64,000 bases of DNA from JAFECT01 sp964432415 (GTDB lineage: Bacteria > Pseudomonadota > Alphaproteobacteria > Caulobacterales > Caulobacteraceae), in the NCBI GenBank assembly GCA_964432415.1, contig CAYSNW010000009.1, forward strand, positions 1 to 64,000, written 5' to 3'. Positions 8,100-15,762 of this stretch are shown one piece after another. Both the position numbers and the translations under genes were made by a program. Within the stretch, counting starts at the first letter, position 1; every line of letters begins with the position of its first letter. The notes beneath the pieces are model-generated. The model ran no database searches. It was not told where the DNA came from and saw only the letters and a program-made list of their open reading frames with translations.

Positions 8100-9824
8100 T
8101 TACAGCCCTGCCATAGAACGCGTGCAGGCCGCGCGCTTCTCAGCGCTCATGTCCGCCGCCAGCGCGATCTCCTGGATGGTGGCGCGCACCTTGCCTTCAG
8201 GGCGGTAGCGAATCTGCTTCACCACGCCGTGGTCGTCGACCTTGTAGACCAGATCCACGCGGGAGTCGGCGTTGTCGCCGCCTTCGCGCCCCAGGATGCG
8301 CATACCGTTCCGGAGGCCCGCCGCCCAGGCCGGGCCGGACGGATCGACGCCGCCCACAATGCCGTCGTGCGCGCTGGTCTCTTCCGGGTCGAAGCCGCGG
8401 TCGAATATGGGCATCTGGTAGGTCTTGACCGACGCGCAGGACCCGAACAGGTCGGCGGGCAGGAGCACGGCGGCGCCGCCGTCCACGTAGCGGCGCATGT
8501 CGCCGCCCAGGTCCTGGCCGCCCTCCTCGCGCCAGGCGACGCGCAGGTTGTTCACCGCGCCGTCGTCGGCCTGATCGCGCGCGGCGCGCGCCTTCATGTC
8601 GAGCACCACGTCGTCGAGGTTCTTGCGGCCGCCGCTCTCGCGCCTGAGGCGATCGTCCCACAGGGCCGCCAGCAGCAGGCCGCGCTGGTAGGGCAGGTCG
8701 GCGATCTCGCGGTCCTTCCAGAAGTTGGCTGCGATCAGGCGGTTGGGGGCCTCGCGCGCGCTGGAGACGGCGTAGGCCTTGAGGATGCGGTTATAGTCGG
8801 TGGTGAAATCCTCCAGCGACCAGACCCCTGAGCGCAGCAGCAGACGCAGGGTGTAGAAGTCGGTGAATCCCTCGCTCAGCCAGTAGTCCAGCGGCTCGTC
8901 GGGGCCGGAGCGGACGCCGCCCACCCGGTTGGGCAGCCAGGCGTGCTGGTACTCGTGGGCCAGGATGTGGCGCAGGCCGGCCTCGGTGACGTTGGGCGTG
9001 GCCCACAGCGAGAAGGCGTCGCCGAGGCCCACGCCGTACTGAACCGTGGCGCCACGCGGCGCCTGCAGCGGAGTGAAGGCCACGAAGAACTCGCCGCCAT
9101 GGTCCTTCCAGAAGTCGGCCGAGGCGTTGACGATGCGGGTCTGCAGGTCAGCGATCTGGCCCTCGGAGAAACGCCAGTCGCCGTGGAAGGCGATGCGGAG
9201 GCGCCCGCCGGCGGCCTGGCGCTCGACGATCTGCATGCCCTGGCCGCCGACCAGCACGCTGTCGAGCAGGTCGTCGATGTGACGGGGCTCCGTCGCCTTG
9301 TGATCGAGGTCCGAGGCCAGGGTCCAGCCCTGGGGTGTCGCGCCCCAGCGGAAGCTGGCCGGGGCGTCGCGGCGACGCTCGATCTCCGGGAACAGGGCCC
9401 AGCCCACGGTGGTGAACCAGCCAGGGCGGGTGACGGGGCGGAAGGGCGAGCCCTGCTCCACCGACAGCTCGCCCTCGAAGTCCTGGCGCACCGTGTAGCG
9501 CAGGGTGACCGGGGCGTTCGGCTTCGAGCTCAGGGTCAGGTGTTCGCCGCCGTCGCGGCGCACGCTGGCGCCCTCGGCGGTGATGTCGTGGATGGCCTTG
9601 TAGAGCTCGGTCGCCCCCGACCAGGTCGAGGGCAGGTCGATGCGGGTGACCCCGCTGGCGTCGGCGGTGAAGCGGACCTCGAGCTTGAGATCGCGCAGGG
9701 TCGCGCCGTCCATCTCAGGCGTCAGGACGTAGTCGATCGGCGAGGTGTTGCGCGCCGGGGCCTGGGCCTTGGCGGCGGAACAGGCGGCGAGCGCCAGGAA
9801 GCAGGCGGAGAGCAGGCTGCGCAA
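8100..9824 (-). CDS. M61-family metallopeptidase lipoprotein (copy 2)
   Basis: This 574-residue paralogue of the downstream gene carries a lipoprotein-type signal (MRSLLSACFLALAAC, Cys15), so unlike copy 1 it is probably membrane-anchored. The zinc-binding HEYQH (290-294) and SEGFTDF motifs are intact, and a PDZ-like stretch (PSGPAWAAGLRNG) is near the C-terminus. The only reasonable start is TTG at 9824. The two genes are 65 bases apart and likely co-transcribed. Regions such as YWLSEGFTDF and LPYQRGLLLA are nearly the same in both. The lipobox difference suggests different cell-envelope locations after duplication. Confidence 0.87.
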   Translation of the reverse strand: MRSLLSACFLALAACSAAKAQAPARNTSPIDYVLTPEMDGATLRDLKLEVRFTADASGVTRIDLPSTWSGATELYKAIHDITAEGASVRRDGGEHLTLSSKPNAPVTLRYTVRQDFEGELSVEQGSPFRPVTRPGWFTTVGWALFPEIERRRDAPASFRWGATPQGWTLASDLDHKATEPRHIDDLLDSVLVGGQGMQIVERQAAGGRLRIAFHGDWRFSEGQIADLQTRIVNASADFWKDHGGEFFVAFTPLQAPRGATVQYGVGLGDAFSLWATPNVTEAGLRHILAHEYQHAWLPNRVGGVRSGPDEPLDYWLSEGFTDFYTLRLLLRSGVWSLEDFTTDYNRILKAYAVSSAREAPNRLIAANFWKDREIADLPYQRGLLLAALWDDRLRRESGGRKNLDDVVLDMKARAARDQADDGAVNNLRVAWREEGGQDLGGDMRRYVDGGAAVLLPADLFGSCASVKTYQMPIFDRGFDPEETSAHDGIVGGVDPSGPAWAAGLRNGMRILGREGGDNADSRVDLVYKVDDHGVVKQIRYRPEGKVRATIQEIALAADMSAEKRAACTRSMAGL

Positions 9825-9930
9825 GGAACTGAGCCCCCGACGGTTACTGAGGGTAAGGATAGCGGATCAGAGCAGGCGAGAGGCTGCGGCGGGGCGCCGC
9901 GCGACATTCTCGATCTCCATCGGAGCAATT

Positions 9931-10000
9931 GGGGACACACACCTATTTCACCTCTGGGCAGGTGACAGAGCATGGGCTTCAGAAATAGGTGTGTGTCCCC
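9931..10000. repeat. REP-like perfect 19-bp inverted repeat in the bioB leader
   Basis: The arms GGGGACACACACCTATTTC (9931-9949) and its exact reverse complement (9982-10000) enclose a 32-base loop. The element ends 19 bases before the bioB ATG, so the hairpin would sit just upstream of the ribosome binding site. Sequences of this GGGGACA...TGTCCCC type resemble REP or small mobile repeats spread by RAYT-like transposases; that link is by resemblance only. Confidence 0.82.
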
Positions 10001-10019
10001 ACCTCCCGGAGCCCCCGAC

Positions 10020-11018
10020 ATGACCCTCGACCTCGCCACGCCCCGTCACGACTGGACGCTCGCGCAGGTGGAGGCCCTGTTCGACCTGCCGTTTCCGGAA
10101 CTGGTGTTCCAGGCGGCCGCCGTCCACCGGCGCTGGTTCGATCCGACCGAGGTGCAGCTGTCGCAGCTGCTGTCGGTCAAGACCGGCGGCTGCGCGGAGA
10201 ACTGCGGCTACTGCAGCCAGTCGGCCCATTTCGACACGGGGTTGGCCGCCTCCAAGCTGATGGACGCCCAGGCGGTGGTGGCCGAGGCGGCGCGGGCCAA
10301 GGCCGGCGGGGCCCAGCGCTTCTGCATGGGCGCGGCCTGGCGGGAGCTGAAGGACCGGGACCTGCCGAAGCTGGCCCAGATGATCTCGGGGGTGAAGGCC
10401 CTGGGGCTGGAGACCTGCGCGACGCTCGGCATGCTGACCCCCGCCCAGGCGGCGGAGCTGAAGGCGGCGGGGCTCGACTACTACAACCACAACCTCGACA
10501 CCGGCCCCGACTATTACGCCTCGGTGGTGAGCACACGCACCTACCAGGACCGGCTGGATACGCTGGAGGCGGTGCGCGACGCGGGCATGTCGACCTGCTG
10601 TGGCGGGATCGTGGGCATGGGCGAAGCCCGGCGCGACCGGGCCGGCCTGCTTCATGCGCTGGCCACCCTGCCCGCCCACCCCGACAGCCTGCCGGTCAAC
10701 GCCCTGGTCCCGATCGCCGGCACCCCGCTCGGCGACAAGGTCAAGGCTGAGGGCGAGATCGACGGGCTGGAATTCGTGCGCACCATCGCGGTCGCCCGGC
10801 TGGTCTGTCCCAAGGCCATGGTGCGGCTGTCGGCCGGGCGCGAGGCGATGAGCCGGGAGCTGCAGGCCCTGTGTTTCCTGGCGGGCGCCAACTCCATCTT
10901 CGTGGGTGGGCGGCTGCTGACCACCGCCAATCCCGAGCGGGACGCGGACGAGGCCCTGTTCGAGGATCTGGGGTTGCGGGCGATGGGCGCGGTTCAGGCG
11001 GCGGAAGCGGCGGAGTAG
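10020..11018 (+). CDS. bioB: Biotin synthase (radical SAM)
   Basis: Inserts sulfur into dethiobiotin to form biotin, using a radical-SAM [4Fe-4S] cluster and an auxiliary [2Fe-2S] cluster. The radical-SAM motif CAENCGYC places ligands at Cys58, Cys62 and Cys65. Other family signatures are YYNHNLDT, GGIVGMGE and SAGREAMS. The protein is 332 residues from the ATG at 10020 (CGGAG nine bases upstream). An upstream in-frame ATG at 9972 is rejected because the extension would be coded by the REP-like hairpin. No other bio gene is nearby. Confidence is high. Confidence 0.96.
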   Translation: MTLDLATPRHDWTLAQVEALFDLPFPELVFQAAAVHRRWFDPTEVQLSQLLSVKTGGCAENCGYCSQSAHFDTGLAASKLMDAQAVVAEAARAKAGGAQRFCMGAAWRELKDRDLPKLAQMISGVKALGLETCATLGMLTPAQAAELKAAGLDYYNHNLDTGPDYYASVVSTRTYQDRLDTLEAVRDAGMSTCCGGIVGMGEARRDRAGLLHALATLPAHPDSLPVNALVPIAGTPLGDKVKAEGEIDGLEFVRTIAVARLVCPKAMVRLSAGREAMSRELQALCFLAGANSIFVGGRLLTTANPERDADEALFEDLGLRAMGAVQAAEAAE

Positions 11019-11025
11019 CTCCGCT

Positions 11026-11338
11026 CCTCCAACTATGTCCGTCATCCTCGGAGCGGAAGCGGCGCAGCCGCTGGAGACCCGAGGACCCAACAGCGAATCT
11101 TGATCGAAGCTGGGCTCCTGAGCGCGCAGCCCAATATCTTCCTTGTTCGCGGGGTTCGTGAGGTTCGTGGTTCCAAAGCTTGCTTCGGTTCGACCCCAGC
11201 GGCCGTCGCAGGAAGATTCGACCACGAACCCCACGAACGGCGCTTCGCGCCAAGGGGGCCCAGCTTCACGCAAGATTCGCTGATGGGTCCTCGGGTTCCC
11301 GCTGCGCGGGCCCCGAGGATGACGGACATAGTTGGGGG
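11026..11338. repeat. About 313-bp nested palindromic element
   Basis: The whole gap between convergent bioB and the response-regulator gene folds back on itself. Outer arms 11031-11051 and 11313-11333 match perfectly over 21 bases (containing TATGTCCGTCATCCTCGG), extending to 25 of 26. Next arms 11081-11102 and 11271-11292 match 21 of 22. Then GAAGCTGGGC (11106) pairs with GCCCAGCTTC (ends 11266). An inner pair around 11146-11173 and 11215-11242 is rich in GGTTCGTG repeats. No convincing ORF is present. It looks like a composite or nested insertion of two palindromic repeat families. Confidence 0.82.
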
Positions 11339-11356
11339 TGTGCGCCACTCGTCTGG

Positions 11357-11857
11357 CTACGCCGCCCGCTCCTGATCTTCCGCTCGTCGGAACGGCCCCG
11401 CGTAGTCCGGCTTTCCCCGGCGGCGGCAGGGGCCGGCGTAGGCTTCGTTGCGGACGAAGACGCGGTCCTCGACGATGATGCGTCGGATGCGCTCAGCCAG
11501 GGAGCGGCCGGTAATCGGCTTGGAGATGAACTCGTTCACACCCGCGTCGCGGGCGTGCAGCACGTGGGCGTGGTGGGCGTGGCCGCTGACCATCACCACC
11601 GGCAGCATGGCGATGCGCGGGTTGGAAAACTGGCGCAGTTCGCGGGCGAAGGTGATGCCGTCCATCAGCGGCATGGAGAAGTCGGTCACCACGATGTCGG
11701 GATCGAAGTCCTCGATCAGGCTGAGCGCATGGCGCCCGTTCTCGGCCTCACGGATGGTGGGAAAGCCGTAGGCGCGCAGCAGCATGGACAGAATCCTGCG
11801 CATGCTCTCGTGGTCGTCGATGACCAGAACCCGCACATCCGCTGCCGACGACGCCAT
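11357..11857 (-). CDS. Single-domain response regulator with double YAGPxRR tail
   Basis: A CheY-like receiver of 166 residues with acidic pocket DD at 14-15, phosphoacceptor Asp59 in VVTDFSMPLMDG and the conserved Lys113 in FISKP. There is no DNA-binding output domain. After the receiver, a basic tail holds two similar motifs, AYAGPCRRR and DYAGPFRR, which may bind a partner or RNA/DNA. Such tailed receivers occur in Caulobacterales, but the function here is unknown. It is transcribed alone with no cognate kinase next to it. Domain call is sure, role is not. Confidence 0.88.
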   Translation of the reverse strand: MASSAADVRVLVIDDHESMRRILSMLLRAYGFPTIREAENGRHALSLIEDFDPDIVVTDFSMPLMDGITFARELRQFSNPRIAMLPVVMVSGHAHHAHVLHARDAGVNEFISKPITGRSLAERIRRIIVEDRVFVRNEAYAGPCRRRGKPDYAGPFRRAEDQERAA

Positions 11858-11961
11858 GCTCCGCTCCCGCGAACGACTCGCCCCCGCCGGCAGTCTCGGA
11901 CGGATATGGTGAAGCTGAGGTTACCGAAGGTTGTGGTCTGCGAAAATTGCAGCCGCGCGGC

Positions 11962-12237
11962 TCAGCGCTCTTCCTCGAAGCGGCCGCAGACCAGCTCGGC
12001 GAGGGCCTCGACCGCGGTCTCGGCCTCCGCGCCCTCGGCGCTGATGTCGATGGTCGAGCCCGGCCCGGCGCCCAGCATGAGCAGGCCCATGATCGAGCGG
12101 GCGTCCACGGTGGTCCCCTCGCGGGTGACGTGAATCTCGGCGTCGAAGCCGGAGGCCAGCTTGACGAACTTGGCCGAGGCGCGGGCGTGCAGGCCGCGCT
12201 CGTTGCAGATCTCCACCGTACGCGAGGCGGAAGCCAA
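11962..12237 (-). CDS. ptsH: HPr-like phosphocarrier protein
   Basis: A 91-residue HPr protein. The phosphorylated His17 lies in ERGLHARASAKF and the regulatory serine (Ser48) in ARSIMGLLMLGA, the residue HPr kinase would modify. The best start is TTG at 12237, with GGAGAAG upstream inside the end of the EIIA gene; no ATG is available. The stop of the EIIA gene is two bases away, giving translational coupling. In alphaproteobacteria this HPr belongs to a regulatory, not sugar-transporting, PTS. Its enzyme I is not in the window. Confidence 0.93.
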   Translation of the reverse strand: MASASRTVEICNERGLHARASAKFVKLASGFDAEIHVTREGTTVDARSIMGLLMLGAGPGSTIDISAEGAEAETAVEALAELVCGRFEEER

Positions 12238-12239
12238 GC

Positions 12240-12644
12240 CTACTTCTCCCCGGCCAGGACGTAGGAGGCGACCGAGATGTACTTGCGCCCGGCGTCCTGG
12301 GCGGCGTGGACGCAGGTCTCCAGGCTCTCGCGGTGGCGCACGCTGGCCAGCTTGATCAGCATGGGCAGGTTCAGGCCCGCGATCACCTCGGCCCGGGTCT
12401 GTTCCATGACCGAGATGGCGAGGTTGGACGGGGTGCCGCCGAACATGTCGGTGAGCAGGATGACGCCCCGGCCCTCGTCGACCGCGGCGCAGGCGTTGAG
12501 GATGTCGCGCCGGCGGCGCTCCATATCGTCGTCCGGCCCAATGCAGATGGCCGCCACCCCACGCTGGGGCCCGACCACATGCTCCATGGCGGAGATGAAT
12601 TCGGCCGCGAGCCCGCCGTGGGTGACGATCACGAGCCCGATCAT
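12240..12644 (-). CDS. PTS EIIA-Man-type regulatory phosphotransfer protein
   Basis: A free-standing 134-residue EIIA domain of the mannose family. The phosphorylatable His9 is in IVTHGGLA, and the domain shows LLTDMFGGTPSN, the family's conserved loop. No IIB, IIC or IID permease gene is present, so it most likely serves in signalling, receiving phosphate from the HPr encoded right after it. It follows hprK and chvG on the same strand, a gene order widely conserved in alphaproteobacteria. A 94-base gap separates it from hprK. Confidence 0.92.
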   Translation of the reverse strand: MIGLVIVTHGGLAAEFISAMEHVVGPQRGVAAICIGPDDDMERRRRDILNACAAVDEGRGVILLTDMFGGTPSNLAISVMEQTRAEVIAGLNLPMLIKLASVRHRESLETCVHAAQDAGRKYISVASYVLAGEK

Positions 12645-12738
12645 CCAGAAGCCTCTTGCTACGCCCCATGCGCGCCCGCCCCGGCCCGCGGGCCAAAAGG
12701 GTCTATCGACGCGACGGGCTCAATTACGCCTTTCCGGG

Positions 12739-13170
12739 TCAGCCTCCAAGCGCCCGCGTCGAAAGCACGCGGTCCAGCTTGGCAAGCGCCGAGGATTCAA
12801 GGGGATTCAGGTGAAGGACCGGGACGCTCACCCCTTCGAAAACGGCGTGTTCGCCCGACTCAGGCACGCGTTCGACCGGCCCGGGACCGCAATGGACCGC
12901 CAGTTCCACCGGCGCGAACACCAGCCGCTCGACCGGCAGCAGTCCCGCGCCGCGCGCCTCGATGAAATCGGGCAGGCTGTCGGGCGCGCGGCCCCAGAGC
13001 CGCCCGGCGCAGGGCCAGACCAGGGTGTAGTCGTCCGCCACCAGCCGCCAGCCGGCGCCAAGGGCCCGCAGCGCCAGGTCGCTCTTGCCCGCGCCGGAGG
13101 GACCCAGCAGCAGGGCGGTGCGCCATTCGCGCGCGATCAGGCGCGCGATGGAGGTGGCGTGGACGATCAA
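12739..13170 (-). CDS. hprK: HPr kinase/phosphorylase, short alphaproteobacterial form
   Basis: A 143-residue protein equal to the C-terminal catalytic domain of Gram-positive HprK. The P-loop GPSGAGKS is at 23-30, followed by VADDY and the HprK signature region IEARGAGLL. It phosphorylates HPr on the regulatory serine. The ATG at 13170 overlaps the chvG stop by four bases (ATGA), so it is translationally coupled to the sensor kinase gene. The N-terminal domain of longer HprKs is absent, which is usual in this group. Confidence 0.93.
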   Translation of the reverse strand: MIVHATSIARLIAREWRTALLLGPSGAGKSDLALRALGAGWRLVADDYTLVWPCAGRLWGRAPDSLPDFIEARGAGLLPVERLVFAPVELAVHCGPGPVERVPESGEHAVFEGVSVPVLHLNPLESSALAKLDRVLSTRALGG

Positions 13171-14798
13171 CCCCGCGCCCCGGGGGCCTCGGGCAGCAGG
13201 ACCACGAAGCGCGCCCCCAGCACCCGGCCGCGCTGATCCATGCGGTTCTCCGCCCAGATCTTGCCGCCGTGGGCCAGGACGATCTGGCGCGCGATGGACA
13301 GGCCCAGCCCCGAGTTGCCGCCAAACGCCGTGCCGCGCGGGCGCGAGGTGTAGAAGCGCTCGAAGATGGTCTCCAGGTTCTCGGCCGGCACGCCGGGGCC
13401 GTCGTCCTCGACACTGACCCGGATGGAGGTCGCCGGCTCGGACGGATCGTGCTCGATGCGCACGCGCACCTCGCCGTCCGGCGCGCTGAAGGAACGGGCG
13501 TTGTCGATCAGGTTGCGGAACACCTGGCCGAGCGGCCCCTCGCGGCCCAGCACGTAGAAGTTCTCCTCCGGATCGGAGACGAAGCGCACCGTGGGTTCGC
13601 CCGGGCGCAGGGAGCCGTCGTAGAGGCCGGCGATCTCCTCCAGCAGGCGGTGGACGTCGGCCGGGCGCGGGCTCTCGCGCGACAGCTCGGCATCCAGGCG
13701 CGAGGCGTTGGAGATGTCGGTGATCAGCCGGTCCATGCGCCGCACGTCCTGCTTGAGCAGGGCCAGCAGCCGCGCCTTGGCGTCCGGGTCCTTGACCAGC
13801 TCGAGCGTCTCGACCGCCGAGCGGACCGAGGTGAGCGGGTTCTTGATCTCGTGGGAGACGTCGGCGGCGAAGCGTTCGATGGCGTCCATGCGGTTGGACA
13901 GGGTCGCGGTCATGGTCTCCAGCGAGCGGGCCAGGTCGCCGATCTCGTCGTTGCGCTCCTCCACGTCCGGCAGCGAGATGGCGCGGGCCTGCTGCAGGCG
14001 CACCTGGTCGGCGGCGGCCGACAGGCGCTGGACCGGGCGCACCACGATCATGTGCAGCAGGACGCCGGAGAGGATGTTCACTCCCAGCGCCACGAAGATG
14101 AAGGGCAGGATGGCCTTGCGCTGGTCGGCGACGATCTTGTCCACGTCCCCGGCCTCGAGCACCAGGGCGCCGACCACCCCCTTGACCCGCTGGATCGGGA
14201 TGGCGACCGAAACCACCTGCTCGCCCGACTCCGAGGCGCGCTGGTGACCGACGATCTTGCCGGTCAGCGCCGCCTTGACGTCCTCGTCCACCGCCTTGCG
14301 GCCTTCATCGATGCGTTCCTGGATCTTCTTGCGGTCGACCTTGGGCGGGCCCTGTTCGCGGGTGCGGGCCGGCGGCAGGGGGGAGACCTCCACCGCGTCG
14401 GAGATCAGGTAGCTGTCGGCCAGGAGGTTGCTGTCGCTGTCGTACAGGCGCGCGCGCTGGCCGCGGGGCACGAAGGTCTTCTGCAGCGCCAGCTGGGCGC
14501 CCGACGCCTCCAGCGAGGGCTGGGGATCGCCGCGGGTGTCGAGTTCGGCGATGACGTTGGCGATCAGCTCGCCCTGGGCGGTCAGCGAGTCCAGCCGGGT
14601 GTGCAGCAGGCCCTGGCGCAGTTCGTTGAGCACCAGCGAGCCGATCACCAGGATCAGCACGCCCACCAGGTTCAGGGTGATCAAGAGGCGCCCGAGGCGC
14701 GATCCTCCCCAAGGCCACGGCTGGAGCCGGAACCGGAACAGGCGCGCCAGGAGGCCCGGCGCGGGATCAGCTTTCGCGGTAGCGGTATCCGACGCCAT
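13167..14798 (-). CDS. chvG: ChvG-type envelope-stress sensor histidine kinase
   Basis: The 543-residue inner-membrane kinase has TM1 at about 35-60, a periplasmic sensing domain (about 61-228), TM2 at about 229-252, a HAMP linker, and the phosphorylated His316 in VSHEIKNPLTS, followed by N, G1 (ENLETIFERF) and G2 boxes (GGNSGLGLSIARQI). It pairs with ChvI to respond to acid or cell-wall stress. Its ATG at 14798 lies inside the last 32 bases of chvI. No other start fits better, although the ribosome binding site is weak. The coupling with hprK supports the known chvI-chvG-hprK module. Confidence 0.93.
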   Translation of the reverse strand: MASDTATAKADPAPGLLARLFRFRLQPWPWGGSRLGRLLITLNLVGVLILVIGSLVLNELRQGLLHTRLDSLTAQGELIANVIAELDTRGDPQPSLEASGAQLALQKTFVPRGQRARLYDSDSNLLADSYLISDAVEVSPLPPARTREQGPPKVDRKKIQERIDEGRKAVDEDVKAALTGKIVGHQRASESGEQVVSVAIPIQRVKGVVGALVLEAGDVDKIVADQRKAILPFIFVALGVNILSGVLLHMIVVRPVQRLSAAADQVRLQQARAISLPDVEERNDEIGDLARSLETMTATLSNRMDAIERFAADVSHEIKNPLTSVRSAVETLELVKDPDAKARLLALLKQDVRRMDRLITDISNASRLDAELSRESPRPADVHRLLEEIAGLYDGSLRPGEPTVRFVSDPEENFYVLGREGPLGQVFRNLIDNARSFSAPDGEVRVRIEHDPSEPATSIRVSVEDDGPGVPAENLETIFERFYTSRPRGTAFGGNSGLGLSIARQIVLAHGGKIWAENRMDQRGRVLGARFVVLLPEAPGARG

Positions 14799-15474
14799 AC
14801 AGGGTTTCTATCGCGTCGAACTCCGGATCGACCTGCCGGAATTTCTTGCGCATGCGTTTGATGTGGCTGTCGATGGTGCGGTCGTCGACATAGACCTGAT
14901 CGTCGTAGGCCGCGTCCATCAGGTTGTCGCGGCTTTTGACGAAGCCGGGCCGCTGGGCCAGGGCCTGCAGCAGCAGGAACTCGGTGACGGTGAGCTTCAC
15001 CGGCCTGCCGTCCCACAGGCAGTCGTGGCGGGCCGGGTCGAGGGTGAGCTTGCCGCGCTTCAGCGCCCGGGCGCCGGCCTCGCCGATCGGGGTCGGGGCC
15101 TCCTCGCCGTCCGCGCCGGCCCGGCGCAGCAGGGCCTTCACCCGCTCGATCAGCAGGCGCTGGCTGAACGGCTTGTGCATGTAGTCGTCGGCGCCGAGGT
15201 TGAAGCCGAGAATCTCGTCGATCTCCTCGTCCTTCGATGTCAGCATGATCACGGGCATGTTGGAGGTCTGGCGCAGGCGCTTGAGCACCTCCATGCCGTC
15301 CATGCGCGGCATCTTGACGTCGAGGATGACCATGTCCGGCGGATCGGTCTCCAGCGCGTGCAGGCCCGCGGCGCCGTCGAAGTAGGCCTTGACCTTGTGG
15401 CCATGGCTTTCCAGCGCCATCGAGACGGAGGTCACGATGTTCTCGTCGTCGTCGACCAGGGTGATGTTGGCCAT
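14767..15474 (-). CDS. chvI: ChvI-type OmpR-family response regulator
   Basis: A 235-residue receiver plus winged-helix DNA-binding protein. The receiver begins ANITLVDDDENI with Asp8-10, phosphoacceptor Asp52 in ILDVKMPRMDG, and Lys in HKPFSQRLL. The C-terminal winged helix contains LTVTEFLLLQALAQRPG and ends in ETLYGVGYRY. I chose the ATG at 15474 with GGAGAG upstream; the longer frame adds 21 residues with no family support. It heads the chvI-chvG-hprK run. The 288-base divergent gap upstream must hold its promoter, but I cannot name sites in it. Confidence 0.94.
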   Translation of the reverse strand: MANITLVDDDENIVTSVSMALESHGHKVKAYFDGAAGLHALETDPPDMVILDVKMPRMDGMEVLKRLRQTSNMPVIMLTSKDEEIDEILGFNLGADDYMHKPFSQRLLIERVKALLRRAGADGEEAPTPIGEAGARALKRGKLTLDPARHDCLWDGRPVKLTVTEFLLLQALAQRPGFVKSRDNLMDAAYDDQVYVDDRTIDSHIKRMRKKFRQVDPEFDAIETLYGVGYRYRES

Positions 15475-15762
15475 AGTCTCTCCGCAGGGAACCCGCCCAA
15501 GCTTAGGCGGTCGCAATTGGTCGAAGTCGTGTCCCAAACAGGGCGTTCCTGGACGCCTGCTGTAGCGGCGCCATGTCGCATAAGCAAACGTGACCGCCGC
15601 CCGGGGTGAGAACGGGCGCGCACCGGGGAAGGTTCACGCTTTGCGGCGCCCGGCGGCGCGCGCCTTCGCGCGGGGGGAGAAGGTCGCCGCGGAGCGTCAA
15701 TCTCAACGCGTATTTAAGCTTATTCGTTGATCATACAGGCCAGTTTCGGGCGGGAATCCCCA

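Noticed and set aside
9972..10020. In-frame upstream ATG for bioB
   Set aside because: The extra residues are encoded by the REP-like hairpin and do not match biotin synthases; ATG 10020 has its own ribosome site.
15475..15762. ChvI direct-repeat binding sites in the divergent gap
   Set aside because: I looked for a convincing repeated motif but found none clear enough to report.
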